DNA of 64,000 bases from CAMLJR01 sp964631955 (GCA_964631955.1 CAZWBA010000001.1:248001-312000), one strand, 5' to 3'. Positions 26,731 through 36,294 are shown, numbered from the stretch's first letter. A program made the numbers and translations. Notes: generated from the sequence alone by a model not told the origin.

Positions 26731-28749
26731 TCAGCGGAATGCCGCCAGCAGCGTGTCGAACAGCGAGCGCGAAATTTGAATGACTTGTGCGGATGCGTTG
26801 TACGCCTGCTGATACATAATCAGATTCGCGGCTTCTTCATCGAGATTCACACCCGATACCGCATCGCGCGATGCCTGCGCCTGCGTCAGCAGACTTTCGC
26901 TTGCATCGCGACTGATGTGCAATTGCGCGGCGTTCGTGCCGACATTCGAAACCAGTTGCCCGTATGTATCTTCGAACGTGCCGGTGCCGATGGTGTCCGC
27001 GCGCTGCAATGCACCGAGCGCCAGCGCGTTGCGATTATCCGAACTGCCGTTGGCGTTGTAATTAACCGTGAATTGATCGCCCGACGCGGGATAGCCATAC
27101 AGATTGAATTCGTAAACCGGATCGCCGGTGACGGTATCGTCGATGGTCACCGTATTGTTTTGACCGGGAGTAAAGGCAACGCCCGCCTGAATCGTCGTCG
27201 GCAACGCGGGGTTGGTATTGTCGAGAATGTCGTACGTCGTCGCCGAGGTGAAGCGAATTAAAATCGGCGGCGTCAATTGCCCCGCTGTCGCGAAGGTCGG
27301 CTGTCTGGTGACGCCATCGGCCTGATACACCGCGAGCATGCTGCCTGCGGAAATCGAACCGCCGCCGGTATTGTTCAAGCTGGCCGAGGTCGAAATCGGT
27401 TGCGCAAAGGCCAGCTCCTGCGGACGCTGCACGGCAACCGACATCGTTTGCGCGCCGAGCCGGGTCGGTTGAATGCCGAACGTATCGCCAGCGGCAAAAG
27501 TACTGCCGGTGGGAATGCGAATCTCGAATCCATCCGGCGTGGTAATTGTCGCCGGCAATGCGCCGACCGCGCCGCTGACCGGCGGCGTTAGAGCCGAACC
27601 GTTTGCACGCGTCAAGGTGTAGTTGGTTGCCGAGGTAAACGTCAATTGATAATCGCTGCTGGTGAGCGCGGAGGTATCGTCGATGAAAACCTGCAACGCA
27701 GCGCTGCCGGTATTGCTGAGACTGCTCAACGCACGATTCTGCATCTGCGTCGTCGTGTTGATGTCGGTAAATAAATTGTTGCCGAAATTACCTTCCAGAT
27801 CCAAACCGAGACGGTGTTGCTGATTCATCGTATCGGCAACGGTCAACGCAATCTGTCCCAAGGTATTCAGCGAAGTATCCAAAGTGCCCTGACGAAAACT
27901 CAGCAAGCCGCCGACGGTACCGCCGGTAATGAATTGCGAAATCGGTACGGTATTGCCGTTCGGCGCGACGAACACGATTTCGCGACGCGTGCTGTCGGTT
28001 GCCGAGGGCGCAGTGCTCAGACCATTGGCTTCCGCACCGACCACCAGCGGCTGGCCGTTACCGACGAATACGCTGATCATGCCATTGCTCTGTTCGACCG
28101 TGCGCACGCCGACCAATTCGGATAATTGTCGAACCAGTTCTTCGCGTTTATCGAGCAACGCATTCGGCAACACACCTGATGCCTGCCCCGGGGAATTGGA
28201 AATATCCTGGTTGAGATTCGCGATTGCTTGCGCGAGGCTGCTGATTTCGCCGACCAGCGAATCCAGGCGTGAATTGATCGCATTGCCAACCGCCTGCAAT
28301 TGCGAATACAACGTGTTGAAGCGATCCGCGAGCGCATCGGCGTCGTTCAATACCACCTGCCGCCCCGGAATCGACATCGGATCCTGCGAAGCCGTCTGCA
28401 GATCGGCAAACATTTTCTGCAGCATCGGCGCGATGCCGGTGCTCTGATCGGCGAGCAGCGAATCGATCTGATCGATCAGTGCGCTCTGCGTATTGATATC
28501 GTTGAATGTCGCGGTATTGAGTTGTAATTGCGTAATCGCAAACTGATCGACAAGGCGGCGCACGGTATCGACCTGCACACCCGAACCGACATAGCCGACA
28601 CCGGCGTACTGTTCGAGCGCGGTGGACAGTTCGACGCGCTGGCGCGAATAACCGGTGACATTGGCATTGGTGATGTTATTGCCCGTCGTCCCCAGTGCGA
28701 GCTGATTCGCGTTTAAACCGGTCAAGCCGATTCTGATCAACGATGCCAT
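26731..28749 (-). CDS. flgK: Hook-filament junction protein FlgK (HAP1)
   Basis: The 672-residue protein is the first junction protein on the hook. The N-terminal flagellar rod-type motif (IGLTGLNANQLALGTTGNNITNANVTGYSRQRVELS) and C-terminal flg_bbr_C motif (GVNLDEEAANLIMYQQAYNASAQVIQISRSLFDTLL) are clear. The central region is long (residues about 330-560), making it at the large end for FlgK and giving an extra surface domain. It starts four bases after the flgJ frame begins to its right, as part of the same operon. Confidence 0.95.
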   Translation of the reverse strand: MASLIRIGLTGLNANQLALGTTGNNITNANVTGYSRQRVELSTALEQYAGVGYVGSGVQVDTVRRLVDQFAITQLQLNTATFNDINTQSALIDQIDSLLADQSTGIAPMLQKMFADLQTASQDPMSIPGRQVVLNDADALADRFNTLYSQLQAVGNAINSRLDSLVGEISSLAQAIANLNQDISNSPGQASGVLPNALLDKREELVRQLSELVGVRTVEQSNGMISVFVGNGQPLVVGAEANGLSTAPSATDSTRREIVFVAPNGNTVPISQFITGGTVGGLLSFRQGTLDTSLNTLGQIALTVADTMNQQHRLGLDLEGNFGNNLFTDINTTTQMQNRALSSLSNTGSAALQVFIDDTSALTSSDYQLTFTSATNYTLTRANGSALTPPVSGAVGALPATITTPDGFEIRIPTGSTFAAGDTFGIQPTRLGAQTMSVAVQRPQELAFAQPISTSASLNNTGGGSISAGSMLAVYQADGVTRQPTFATAGQLTPPILIRFTSATTYDILDNTNPALPTTIQAGVAFTPGQNNTVTIDDTVTGDPVYEFNLYGYPASGDQFTVNYNANGSSDNRNALALGALQRADTIGTGTFEDTYGQLVSNVGTNAAQLHISRDASESLLTQAQASRDAVSGVNLDEEAANLIMYQQAYNASAQVIQISRSLFDTLLAAFR

Positions 28750-28752
28750 CGT

Positions 28753-29814
28753 TTATTGCCCCCCAACTGCGCGCGTTCCCTGCACATGCTCGCTGTCGAG
28801 CACCGCCAGTACTTTCTGCGCATAACCCGGATCGGTGGCATAACCGGCGCCAGCTAACGCCTGCATATAGGCGCGCGGATTGTCGGCGCATTCGAGCGCG
28901 CGCTGATAACGCGGATTTTCGCTGATCAGGCGTGCGTAATCGGCAAAGCTTTCCTCGGGCGAACCGTACGCGCGGAAATTTGCCCATTCACGCACCGCAA
29001 TGCCATTGTGATATTCGATGGTCGGCACTCTGACGACATCGCCCTGCCAATCGCTGCCCGCTTTAATATTGAAAAAATTAAAACTCGACGAGCCATCGGC
29101 GCATTGCAGCACTTTCTGTCCCCAGCCGGTTTCAAGCGCCGACTGCGACAACAGCACATCGGTATCGACACCCAGCATCTGCGCCGCTTTACGCGCAAGC
29201 GGACGCAGCGAATCGATAAAACGCGACGGTGTGCCATCGAGCGCGACCGATGCGGACGACGCATTCGCACCGGGTTCGCCCGGCGCGGCAAACAATGCGT
29301 GCATGGCCTCCTGAATCGCCGCGATCATGCGCGGGCTTTCGACCATTTCCGCGCCACTCGCCACCGTGTTTTCCACCAGCGTTTTCACCCGCTGCATCAT
29401 CGAGCCCTGCACGGGTATCGCGTCGACGCTGAAATCATTTTTCGCTTCCACTGCATTTGTCGCCGGTGCGACAGCGGAATTAGCGGCGCCAGCGCGGCCC
29501 TGCAATTGGCGCATCAACGCCTCGGCAATACCGAAACCGCGCCCCTTGCTCAGCGACAGCGCGAGCTGATTGTCGAACATGTCACGATAGAATTTTTCGT
29601 CCGAGCTCGATGTCATATCGCCTTCGGAAAAAACCGCGTTCGCATCGCGCATGCTCTTCATCATCATCTGCACCATCATGGATTCGAATTGATGTGCGAT
29701 ATTTTTCAGCGCGCCCTCCCTGTCGGTTTTTCCCTGCGCCTTCAATTGCTGAAGACCGCCCAGATCGGTATAGATCTGCGCGGTATCGAGACTGGCCTGC
29801 GAAGTAATTTCCAT
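28753..29814 (-). CDS. flgJ: Rod assembly protein and muramidase FlgJ
   Basis: This 353-residue, two-domain FlgJ has an N-terminal rod-capping domain (residues about 30-105: IAHQFESMMVQMMMKSMRDAN, DMFDNQLALSLSKGRGFGIAEAL) and a C-terminal glycoside hydrolase 73 domain (about 185-335) with the catalytic Glu in SALETGWG. It clears peptidoglycan for the growing rod. The start at 29814 (MEITSQASLD) is the first ATG with typical FlgJ sequence; an upstream start adds 13 residues. It lies between flgI and flgK. Confidence 0.95.
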   Translation of the reverse strand: MEITSQASLDTAQIYTDLGGLQQLKAQGKTDREGALKNIAHQFESMMVQMMMKSMRDANAVFSEGDMTSSSDEKFYRDMFDNQLALSLSKGRGFGIAEALMRQLQGRAGAANSAVAPATNAVEAKNDFSVDAIPVQGSMMQRVKTLVENTVASGAEMVESPRMIAAIQEAMHALFAAPGEPGANASSASVALDGTPSRFIDSLRPLARKAAQMLGVDTDVLLSQSALETGWGQKVLQCADGSSSFNFFNIKAGSDWQGDVVRVPTIEYHNGIAVREWANFRAYGSPEESFADYARLISENPRYQRALECADNPRAYMQALAGAGYATDPGYAQKVLAVLDSEHVQGTRAVGGQ

Positions 29815-29866
29815 TGCAACTTCTTCTCTAAGTATTTGGCCTCCCCTATGCAATAGGGGAGCCTCA

Positions 29867-30991
29867 TCAAATCACAACAAGCTCTGCATTCAGCGCGCCC
29901 GCTTCCTTGAGCGCTTCGATGATCGCCATCAGATCGCCCGGCGCGGCGCCGACCTGATTCACCGCACGCACGATTTCTTCGAGCGTGGTGGATTTTTTCA
30001 GTTCGAACATTCGATTGCTGTCCTGGCTCGCGCTCACATTCGATTGCGGCGTCACCACGGTTTGTCCGCCGGCGAAGGCATTGGGCTGGCTCACCTGCAC
30101 ATTTTCGGAAACGGTGACGGTGAGACTGCCGTGCGTTACCGCCACAGGACTGACCACGACATGCTTGCCGACGACGATCGTGCCCGTGCGCGAATTGATG
30201 ACGACACGCGCCGCCGCTTCACCCGGATTGATCTGCATGTTTTCCAGCACGGATACATACGACACGCGCTGATCGGTATCGCGCGGCGCGGTGACGCGAA
30301 TCGACATCGCATCGATGGCCTGCGCGACACCCTGGCCCATTTTGTCGTTGATCGCATCGGCAACCAGTTTTGCCGTGGTGAAATCCGCGCGTTTCAGATT
30401 GAACGTCAAACCTTCGCTCTGGGCGAAAGCGTTCGGCACTTCGCGCTCGACGATCGCACCGCTCGGAATGCGGCCCGCGCTTGGAATATTCACCTGCACT
30501 CTGGAACCGTCGGCACCTTCGGCACCGAAACCGCCGACCACGAGTTCACCCTGCGCCAGCGCATAAATCTGCCCATCGGCACCCTTCAGTGCAGTGAGCA
30601 ATAAACTGCCGCCGCGCAAACTTTTTGCATTTCCCACCGATGATACGGTGACATCGATGACCTGCCCCGGTTTAACGAAGGCCGGCAGATTCGCATGCAC
30701 ACTCACCGCCGCGACATTTTTCAACTGAAAATTGGTACCCGTCGGAATCACGATGCCGAACTGTTTGAGCATGTTGCTGAACGATTGCGCGGTGAACGGC
30801 GTCTGCGTGGTCTGATCGCCCGTTCCGCTCAGGCCGACGACGAGGCCATAACCAATCAGCGGGTTCGAGCGCACACCGGATAATGTCGCGAGATCTTTCA
30901 GGCGATCGGCGTGAACCTGGAATCCGCACGACAGCAAAGCGATTGCCGCAAGCACTCGCGCAATTTTCATTTTCAATATTTTATTCAACAT
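29867..30991 (-). CDS. flgI: Flagellar P-ring protein FlgI
   Basis: About 374 residues. FlgI forms the periplasmic P ring around the rod. A signal peptide is visible (MLNKILKMKIARVLAAIALLSCGFQVHA, cleaved near residue 28), followed by the family start DRLKDLATLSGVRSNPLIGYGLVVGLSGTGDQ and end GAAPGDLMAIIEALKEAGALNAELVVI. The start at 30991 is preferred, giving a full signal sequence; a TTG at 31003 and ATG at 30970 are alternatives. Part of the flgFGHIJKL operon. Confidence 0.95.
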   Translation of the reverse strand: MLNKILKMKIARVLAAIALLSCGFQVHADRLKDLATLSGVRSNPLIGYGLVVGLSGTGDQTTQTPFTAQSFSNMLKQFGIVIPTGTNFQLKNVAAVSVHANLPAFVKPGQVIDVTVSSVGNAKSLRGGSLLLTALKGADGQIYALAQGELVVGGFGAEGADGSRVQVNIPSAGRIPSGAIVEREVPNAFAQSEGLTFNLKRADFTTAKLVADAINDKMGQGVAQAIDAMSIRVTAPRDTDQRVSYVSVLENMQINPGEAAARVVINSRTGTIVVGKHVVVSPVAVTHGSLTVTVSENVQVSQPNAFAGGQTVVTPQSNVSASQDSNRMFELKKSTTLEEIVRAVNQVGAAPGDLMAIIEALKEAGALNAELVVI

Positions 30992-31057
30992 GGTTTTCAC
31001 CAAAAATCATTTAGCCAAAACGCTCGTTAAAATGGCCACTCTTAAAACGGCCATCTT

Positions 31058-31762
31058 TTAAAAAGGCCAGAATTCGGAACTGAAGAAGCGCGATAACCAG
31101 CCCTGACGATTCGCCTGCGCAAGTTCACCCGTGCCACTGTAAGCGATGCGCACATCGGCCACTTTGGTCGATGCGATGGTGTTGTCGGGCAGTACATCTT
31201 CGGGACGCACATAGCCGCGAATACGGATAAATTCCTCGCCGCGATTCAGCGTCATCCATTTTTCGCCGCGCACCTCAAGCAAACCGTTAGGAAGAACGTC
31301 GGCCACCATGACGGTGATGGTGCCGGTCAGTTTATTGCTCTGGCCAGCGCTGGATTCGCCGGAAAATTCGCGGCGCGGATTGACCGACGTTTCCATATTC
31401 AGCGACCCCTTGTGCGGTACTGCGCCCAACACGAGGCCTGCATCGATTTGTATGCTGTCATCCTTTTTAATTTCGGTATCGGCCTTCTTGCTCGACGATG
31501 TGCTTTCGGATAACACGATGGTGATGACATCGCCGACGCGGCGCGCACGCTTGTCTTCGAACAGCGACAGGCCGCCGCCGTTGCGGTAAATACCGCCATC
31601 GTTCGGCGGCGGTGCGAGCATCGATGGTGCCGATACCGGCGCGTAAGCCGGATCGCCCGGTTTTGCATTGGGCTGTATCACGCACCCGCTCAAGGTTGTA
31701 ACGACTGCACAGACGGCCAGTCGTCCCAGCGCTCTTTGCAACAACGACGAAATATTTTTCAT
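31058..31762 (-). CDS. flgH: Flagellar L-ring lipoprotein FlgH
   Basis: The 234-residue lipoprotein forms the outer-membrane L ring. A lipobox LSGC with Cys27 follows the signal sequence. The family core (GGLSLFEDKRARRVGDVITIVLSE...SSKKADT, NGLLEVRGEKWMTLNRGEEFIRIRGYVRPEDV) is complete. The start at 31762 (MKNISSLLQR) gives a proper lipoprotein signal; the 11-residue upstream extension does not. It lies between flgG and flgI. Confidence 0.96.
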   Translation of the reverse strand: MKNISSLLQRALGRLAVCAVVTTLSGCVIQPNAKPGDPAYAPVSAPSMLAPPPNDGGIYRNGGGLSLFEDKRARRVGDVITIVLSESTSSSKKADTEIKKDDSIQIDAGLVLGAVPHKGSLNMETSVNPRREFSGESSAGQSNKLTGTITVMVADVLPNGLLEVRGEKWMTLNRGEEFIRIRGYVRPEDVLPDNTIASTKVADVRIAYSGTGELAQANRQGWLSRFFSSEFWPF

Positions 31763-31798
31763 AAAAAATTCCGCACCATTAAATCGAACGCGCACTAC

Positions 31799-32584
31799 TT
31801 AAAGCGTCTGCGTAATGAATTGCAGCATCTGGTCGCTGGTCGAGATCACTTTGGAATTCATTTCATACGTGCGCTGCGTCGCGATCATGTTCACCATTTC
31901 CTCGACCACATCGACATTCGAGGCTTCGAGCGTGCCCTGCTCGACCGTACCGAAACCGGTGTCGCCCGGGTTGCCCTGCTGCGGTGTGCCGCTCGCCGCG
32001 GTTTCCAGAAACATGTTGCTGCCGATCGCCTGCAGACCCGCGGGATTGATGAAATCGGTCAATTGCAACTGACCGATCTGCTGCGGCGCGGCCTGCCCGG
32101 GAATCTGCACTTCGACGATACCGTCGCGGCTGATCGTGACCGTCTGCGCGCCCTGCGGAATCGAAATCGTCGGCTGCACCTGCATGCCCGACGGGGTGAC
32201 GATTTCGCCATCCGAATTGAGCTGGAATTCGCCGTTGCGCGTGTACGCGGTGGAACCATCCGGCATCAGGATCTGAAAGAAGCCGCGACCGTTGATCGCC
32301 ATATCGAGCGATTTCTGCGTGACCTGCAGACTGCCTTCGGTGAACTGCTTGGTGGTGCCGACCACACGCACACCGGTACCGATCTGTATGCCCGACGGCA
32401 ATTGCGTGTTTTGCGATGACGACGCGCCCGGCTGTGCGCGAATCTGATAGAGCAGATCCTGGAACTGCGCATCATCGCGTTTGAAGCCGACGGTGGCAGC
32501 GTTGGCGAGGTTGTTGGCGATGGTGCTCAAGCGTGTGTTCTGCGCGCTGAGACCGGTTTTGCTCACCCACAATGCCTGCATCAT
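31799..32584 (-). CDS. flgG: Distal rod protein FlgG
   Basis: The 261-residue distal rod subunit. N-terminal MMQALWVSKTGLSAQNTRLSTIANNLANAATVGFKRD and C-terminal NVDVVEEMVNMIATQRTYEMNSKVISTSDQML are the paired coiled-coil motifs of axial proteins; the length is exactly usual for FlgG. Preceded by flgF, with a 94-base gap that contains a dispersed repeat, so the operon is interrupted by a hairpin here but no promoter was seen. Confidence 0.96.
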   Translation of the reverse strand: MMQALWVSKTGLSAQNTRLSTIANNLANAATVGFKRDDAQFQDLLYQIRAQPGASSSQNTQLPSGIQIGTGVRVVGTTKQFTEGSLQVTQKSLDMAINGRGFFQILMPDGSTAYTRNGEFQLNSDGEIVTPSGMQVQPTISIPQGAQTVTISRDGIVEVQIPGQAAPQQIGQLQLTDFINPAGLQAIGSNMFLETAASGTPQQGNPGDTGFGTVEQGTLEASNVDVVEEMVNMIATQRTYEMNSKVISTSDQMLQFITQTL

Positions 32585-32603
32585 GATGTTGACCCTCTTT
32601 AAT

Positions 32604-32670
32604 GGGCGCAGCGAGCAGCGCCCTTACATTCGTTTAATTTGTAACGTAGGGGCGTTGCTCGCCGCGCCCC
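32604..32670. repeat. Dispersed inverted repeat, GTAGGGGCG family (copy 3)
   Basis: Arms at 32604-32627 and 32646-32670 are imperfect inverted copies centred on GGGCG-CAGCGAGCAGCGCCC, ending CTTAC/GTAGG. It sits inside the flgF-flgG gap, between two genes of one operon, where a hairpin could lower downstream transcription or protect the upstream message. Confidence 0.7.
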
Positions 32671-32678
32671 CATCGCGA

Positions 32679-33425
32679 TTAACTCAATTGCAATAATTTT
32701 GTCGCCGCCGCGCTGTTATCCGCAGTGGTGCGCATCATTTTCATGTGCATGTCGAATTGCCGCGCCAGCGCGATGACCTGCGTGAACTCATCGACGACAT
32801 TCACGTTCGAACCCTCGATGAAACCGCTGCGCACGCGCAGGTTTTCATCCGTCTTCAGTGCGGGCTGGCCGGCGCGCAGATACATCAGGCCGTCTTCGCC
32901 TTTCGCGAGTTGCGCATTATCGGGATTGACCAGTTTGAGCCGGCCGAGCTGGCCGACGGCATTCGGTGCCTGACCCTGCTCGCGCACGGTGATCGTGCCA
33001 TCGAAACCGATTTCGACTTTTTCCAGCGGCGGCAATGTGATCGGGCCGCTGTCGCCGAGTACCGGGCGGCCATCCGCAGTCAGCAGTCGACCGTCGGCAT
33101 CGACGCGCAGGGAACCGGCGCGCGTATAACCTTCCTGACCGTTCGCGCCCTGTACGGCAATCCAGCCCGGGCCGTCGATCGCGATATCGAGATCGGCGCC
33201 GGTGTGCTGCAGCGAGCCGAACGCGAAGTCGGTGCCGGGATTTTCGGCGAGGGAGTACGCGCGCGTTTCGAAGCCGGTGCCGTCGTAAACACCCATCGCC
33301 CGGGCCTGTTCGTAATCGGCGCGAAAGCCGGCGGTATTGGCGTTCGCCAGGTTGTTCGAGTGAATTGCCTGTGCCCGTGCAATGTGCTTGCCGCCCGTCA
33401 TCGATACGTAAATTGCCTTGTCCAC
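32679..33425 (-). CDS. flgF: Proximal rod protein FlgF
   Basis: The 248-residue proximal rod subunit. N-terminal MDKAIYVSMTGGKHIARAQAIHSNNLANANTAGFRADYEQARAM and C-terminal NVNVVDEFTQVIALARQFDMHMKMMRTTADN are diagnostic of FlgF, with a central region typical of the FlgE/F/G family. It is the first gene of the second flg operon; a sigma-54-type promoter lies 91 bases upstream at 33516-33532. Confidence 0.96.
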   Translation of the reverse strand: MDKAIYVSMTGGKHIARAQAIHSNNLANANTAGFRADYEQARAMGVYDGTGFETRAYSLAENPGTDFAFGSLQHTGADLDIAIDGPGWIAVQGANGQEGYTRAGSLRVDADGRLLTADGRPVLGDSGPITLPPLEKVEIGFDGTITVREQGQAPNAVGQLGRLKLVNPDNAQLAKGEDGLMYLRAGQPALKTDENLRVRSGFIEGSNVNVVDEFTQVIALARQFDMHMKMMRTTADNSAAATKLLQLS

Positions 33426-33515
33426 TGCCTGATCCTCTGCTGACCTGTCGACGCCTCTCGACGCGCCGAACTGATGGCGTCAAAAACCGGTCGATTTCGC
33501 CGTATACCCAGAGGT

Positions 33516-33532
33516 AGCAATAAGGCTGCCAA
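33516..33532 (-). promoter_or_regulatory. Sigma-54 promoter for flgFGHIJKL
   Basis: On the minus strand TTGGCAGCCTTATTGCT matches TTGGCA (-24) and TTGCT (-12) with correct spacing. The predicted start near 33505 gives an 80-base leader for flgF. Confidence 0.85.
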
Positions 33533-33552
33533 TCCGTAAATATTATTTATCC

Positions 33553-33577
33553 TATTGATATATAAGAATTTTTATTG
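33553..33577. promoter_or_regulatory. AT-rich motif upstream of flgF promoter, shared with flgB
   Basis: The motif reads TATTG, seven A/T bases, AAGAATTT and ATTG on the plus strand and is nearly the same as 36803-36826. It lies 20 bases upstream of the sigma-54 site; at flgB the gap is 10. The minus strand contains TATCAATAGGATA, one or two mismatches from an IHF site, preceded by an A-tract. Confidence 0.5.
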
Positions 33578-33771
33578 GAAATCGCGACGATTGAAGAAGA
33601 TGGCGGCCACGCAGGCGGAAAGCGGCTGCCGCCCGGCGGCAAACGCAGGCCGGTGCGAAAGCGCAGTGATCCGACCCGCAAAGAGACATGCAGATGAAGG
33701 CGCGGCAAGCAGCCTGAAGAGATGGATGTCAATGCAGGGCGCCGCGGTGGGCGCCCGGATTATCGAGTCCG

Positions 33772-34998
33772 TTAACGCAGGTTGATGATGGTCTGCGTCA
33801 CCGCGTTATTGGTTTCGATGGTTTTCGCGTTCGCCTGATAGTTGCGCTGCGCGAGGATCAGATTCACCAGTTGCGAGGAGATATCGACGTTCGAATCCTC
33901 CAGCGCACCGGCCTGAATCGAACCGCGCGAACCCGACTGCGGCGCGCCAATGACAGGCTGGCCCGAATCGAACGACTCCGCCCAAGCGGTATCGCCCACC
34001 GGCGCCAAGCCTTGCGGGTTGGTGAAGTTAGCCAATGCCACCTGGCCGAGCGTCAGCGCCTGGCCGTTGGTGTAACGCGCGAAGACGATACCGCTATCGT
34101 CGATATCGATACCCGCCAATCGACCCGGCGCATAACCGTCCTGATCGAGCGCATTGACTGTAAAGTCGCTGCCGAACTGGGAGGAGCCGCCGAAGTCGAT
34201 CGCAAAGTTGAGCGCGTTGGCACCACCGGGAGCCGGCCACGAATCGGTCAAGCTGGCCGACGCCGGGGCGATGAGTGCACCGCCCGTACTGAACGAAATC
34301 TGGCCCAGACTGTTGGCCGTGCCTGAACTATCGAGATCCGAATACACGTTCCAGTCAGTACCAGCAGCCGTTGGCGGATTTTTTACGTAGTACGTGGTCA
34401 ACACATGCGGGTTGCCCAAGCTGTCGTAAATCGTGGCCGCAGTGGACCAGTTGTAACTGGTCGCATCGGCGGGATTGAAAGGCGTCGTTACGGGTTCCGC
34501 AGAGCCCGAGTTCAGATTGAAGCGCAAGTTAACTTCAGTCGTCGCATTCGGATTGATATCCGATGTTTGAATGCGCAGATCGGACAACGCACCCGACAAG
34601 ATATTGCCCGTGGCATCGGCGGCAAAACCCTGCAGACGCGCATTACCCGCAGCAACGATATAGCCCTGATTATCTAAACCGAAGGCACCGGCGCGCGTAT
34701 ATTTTTGCGAGCCCTGATCGCTCAGAATAAAAAAGCCGCTGCCGTTAACCGCGAGATCGAGGCTGTTGTTGGTGATATTGATATTGCCCTGCCCAAACTG
34801 CTGCGCAATTTGCGAGACGAGCACACCGCTACCCGGTGTGCGCGAACCGCTACCCAAAATCGAGTTCGCGTAGACATCGCCGAACTCCGTGCGTGATTCC
34901 TTGAAACCCGTGGTGCTCGCGTTGGCAATGTTGTTACCGGTGACCGATAGATCCTGACTTGCCGCACGCAGACCGCTTAACGCTGTATTGAATGACAT
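33772..34998 (-). CDS. flgE: Flagellar hook protein FlgE
   Basis: The 408-residue hook subunit. The N-terminus (MSFNTALSGLRAASQDLSVTGNNIANASTTGFKESRTEFGDVYANS) and C-terminus (GALEDSNVDISSQLVNLILAQRNYQANAKTIETNNAVTQTIINLR) are canonical; the DGYAPGRLAGIDIDDSGIVFARYTNGQ block is the conserved FlgE D-domain joint. Length is ordinary. It ends the flgBCDE unit and follows flgD. Confidence 0.96.
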   Translation of the reverse strand: MSFNTALSGLRAASQDLSVTGNNIANASTTGFKESRTEFGDVYANSILGSGSRTPGSGVLVSQIAQQFGQGNINITNNSLDLAVNGSGFFILSDQGSQKYTRAGAFGLDNQGYIVAAGNARLQGFAADATGNILSGALSDLRIQTSDINPNATTEVNLRFNLNSGSAEPVTTPFNPADATSYNWSTAATIYDSLGNPHVLTTYYVKNPPTAAGTDWNVYSDLDSSGTANSLGQISFSTGGALIAPASASLTDSWPAPGGANALNFAIDFGGSSQFGSDFTVNALDQDGYAPGRLAGIDIDDSGIVFARYTNGQALTLGQVALANFTNPQGLAPVGDTAWAESFDSGQPVIGAPQSGSRGSIQAGALEDSNVDISSQLVNLILAQRNYQANAKTIETNNAVTQTIINLR

Positions 34999-35040
34999 GA
35001 CTCTTTACTCCCATGCCTGTGCCAATAAATAAAAACTCGA

Positions 35041-35730
35041 TTACAGAATATTTTTCACTTTCGAAATCTCGACCTGCCCTACCGCATCGACGTTCAGCGT
35101 CGTCGTCTGATTCGGGCCGACGGTGACGCTGTTGACGTTGTTGACGAGCGATGTCGCAACCGGCACCGATTTGCCGTTTTCGCTCGCCAGCACTTCGAAG
35201 CGGTAGATACCGGTCGGCACTGCCGTGCCATCGGTCGCGGTGCCGTCCCAGGCGAACGGAATATCGCCCGCTTTCTGACTGCCCAGATCTTTCTGGAACA
35301 CCAGCTGATTCGAGGCGTTGTAGACGTTCATCTTCAGCGCGGGTGTGCTGTTTTCCAGCATCATCGTGCCGCGCACATAACCGAGACTGGTAAGCGCGCC
35401 CTTGTTGGTTTCCGTTTCCACCGAGCGCCCGACCAGCGCCGATGCCTGCAGCGCCTGGCTCGACTGCAGGCTGTCGGAAAGACTGGTGACGGTGGAGTTG
35501 AGATTCTGGATGCCCTGCACCGAACTGAACTGCGCGAGTTGCGCCACGAACGCGGTGTTGTCCTGCGGATTCAGCGGGCTCTGATTCTTCAATTGCGTAA
35601 TCAGCAGTTTCAGAAACGCGTCCTGCCCCAGCGATGAGGTCGAGTTATCGCTTTCCGCCGATTTTTTCTTGTTGAGCGCCGCGAGAATATCGACCGAGCT
35701 TCCCGATGTGCTGTTACTGACCGCCGCCAT
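35041..35730 (-). CDS. flgD: Hook-capping scaffold protein FlgD
   Basis: The 229-residue hook cap needed to assemble FlgE. The conserved N-terminal segment LGQDAFLKLLITQLKNQSPLNPQDNTAFVAQLAQFSSVQGI is complete; the C-terminal Tudor/FlgD-Ig-like half includes the FAWDGTATDGTAVPTGIYRFEV signature. It lies between flgC and flgE in the usual order. Confidence 0.96.
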   Translation of the reverse strand: MAAVSNSTSGSSVDILAALNKKKSAESDNSTSSLGQDAFLKLLITQLKNQSPLNPQDNTAFVAQLAQFSSVQGIQNLNSTVTSLSDSLQSSQALQASALVGRSVETETNKGALTSLGYVRGTMMLENSTPALKMNVYNASNQLVFQKDLGSQKAGDIPFAWDGTATDGTAVPTGIYRFEVLASENGKSVPVATSLVNNVNSVTVGPNQTTTLNVDAVGQVEISKVKNIL

Positions 35731-35784
35731 GATGACTACCCCTGAATCGATGCCTTACTTCACGCCGCTGATTGATTTCGTGCC

Positions 35785-36252
35785 TTACTGACCCAACGCC
35801 AGCAGGCGTTGCGCCATCGTTTTTGCCGACTGCAGCATTTCCACATTGATCTGGAACGAGCGCGATGCGGAAATCATGTCGGCCATTTCTTCCACCACAT
35901 TCACATTCGGATACAGCACATAGCCGTCCTTGTCCGCCAGCGGATGGCCCGGCTCATAGCGCTTTTCCAGCGGCGCCTGACTCTCCTCGATGCCAAGCAC
36001 CTGCACGCCCGCACCCGCGGTTTCATCGCTATCGCCGAAATTGATCCAGCCATCGGCCTGCATCGAATTTTTCATTTCCTGGATGGCATTTGCCTGCACC
36101 GCGGAAAACACCGGATGCCGCGCGCGATACACCTGATCGACGCTGCTCGCCGCCGATTGCGCGTTGGCCAGATTGCTCGCCACCGTGTTCAGGCGAATGC
36201 TCTGTGCATCCATTGCGGTGCCGGCGATATCGAACAGATTGGCGTATGACAT
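35785..36252 (-). CDS. flgC: Proximal rod protein FlgC
   Basis: The 155-residue rod subunit. The N-terminus LFDIAGTAMDAQSIRLNTVASNLANAQSAASS and the C-terminus YPNVNVVEEMADMISASRSFQINVEMLQSAKTMAQRLL are characteristic. It follows flgB by 42 bases and precedes flgD. Confidence 0.96.
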   Translation of the reverse strand: MSYANLFDIAGTAMDAQSIRLNTVASNLANAQSAASSVDQVYRARHPVFSAVQANAIQEMKNSMQADGWINFGDSDETAGAGVQVLGIEESQAPLEKRYEPGHPLADKDGYVLYPNVNVVEEMADMISASRSFQINVEMLQSAKTMAQRLLALGQ

Positions 36253-36294
36253 GATGTTTTTCCCGGTGCTATCGAGTGTTCAGCTTCGAATGAA

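Larger units (their letters stand above)
33426..33771. other. flgE-flgF intergenic region (346 bases)
   Basis: This gap breaks the flg genes into flgBCDE and flgFGHIJKL. It holds the sigma-54 promoter of flgF (33516-33532), an AT-rich motif (33553-33577) also seen upstream of flgB, and a GC-rich stretch (33600-33760) after flgE without recognisable content; a 76-codon plus-strand frame there looks like noise. Confidence 0.6.

Noticed and set aside
33555..33785. Possible small gene between flgE and flgF
   Set aside because: It overlaps the end of flgE and the promoter element, has no ribosome-binding site and an arbitrary composition.
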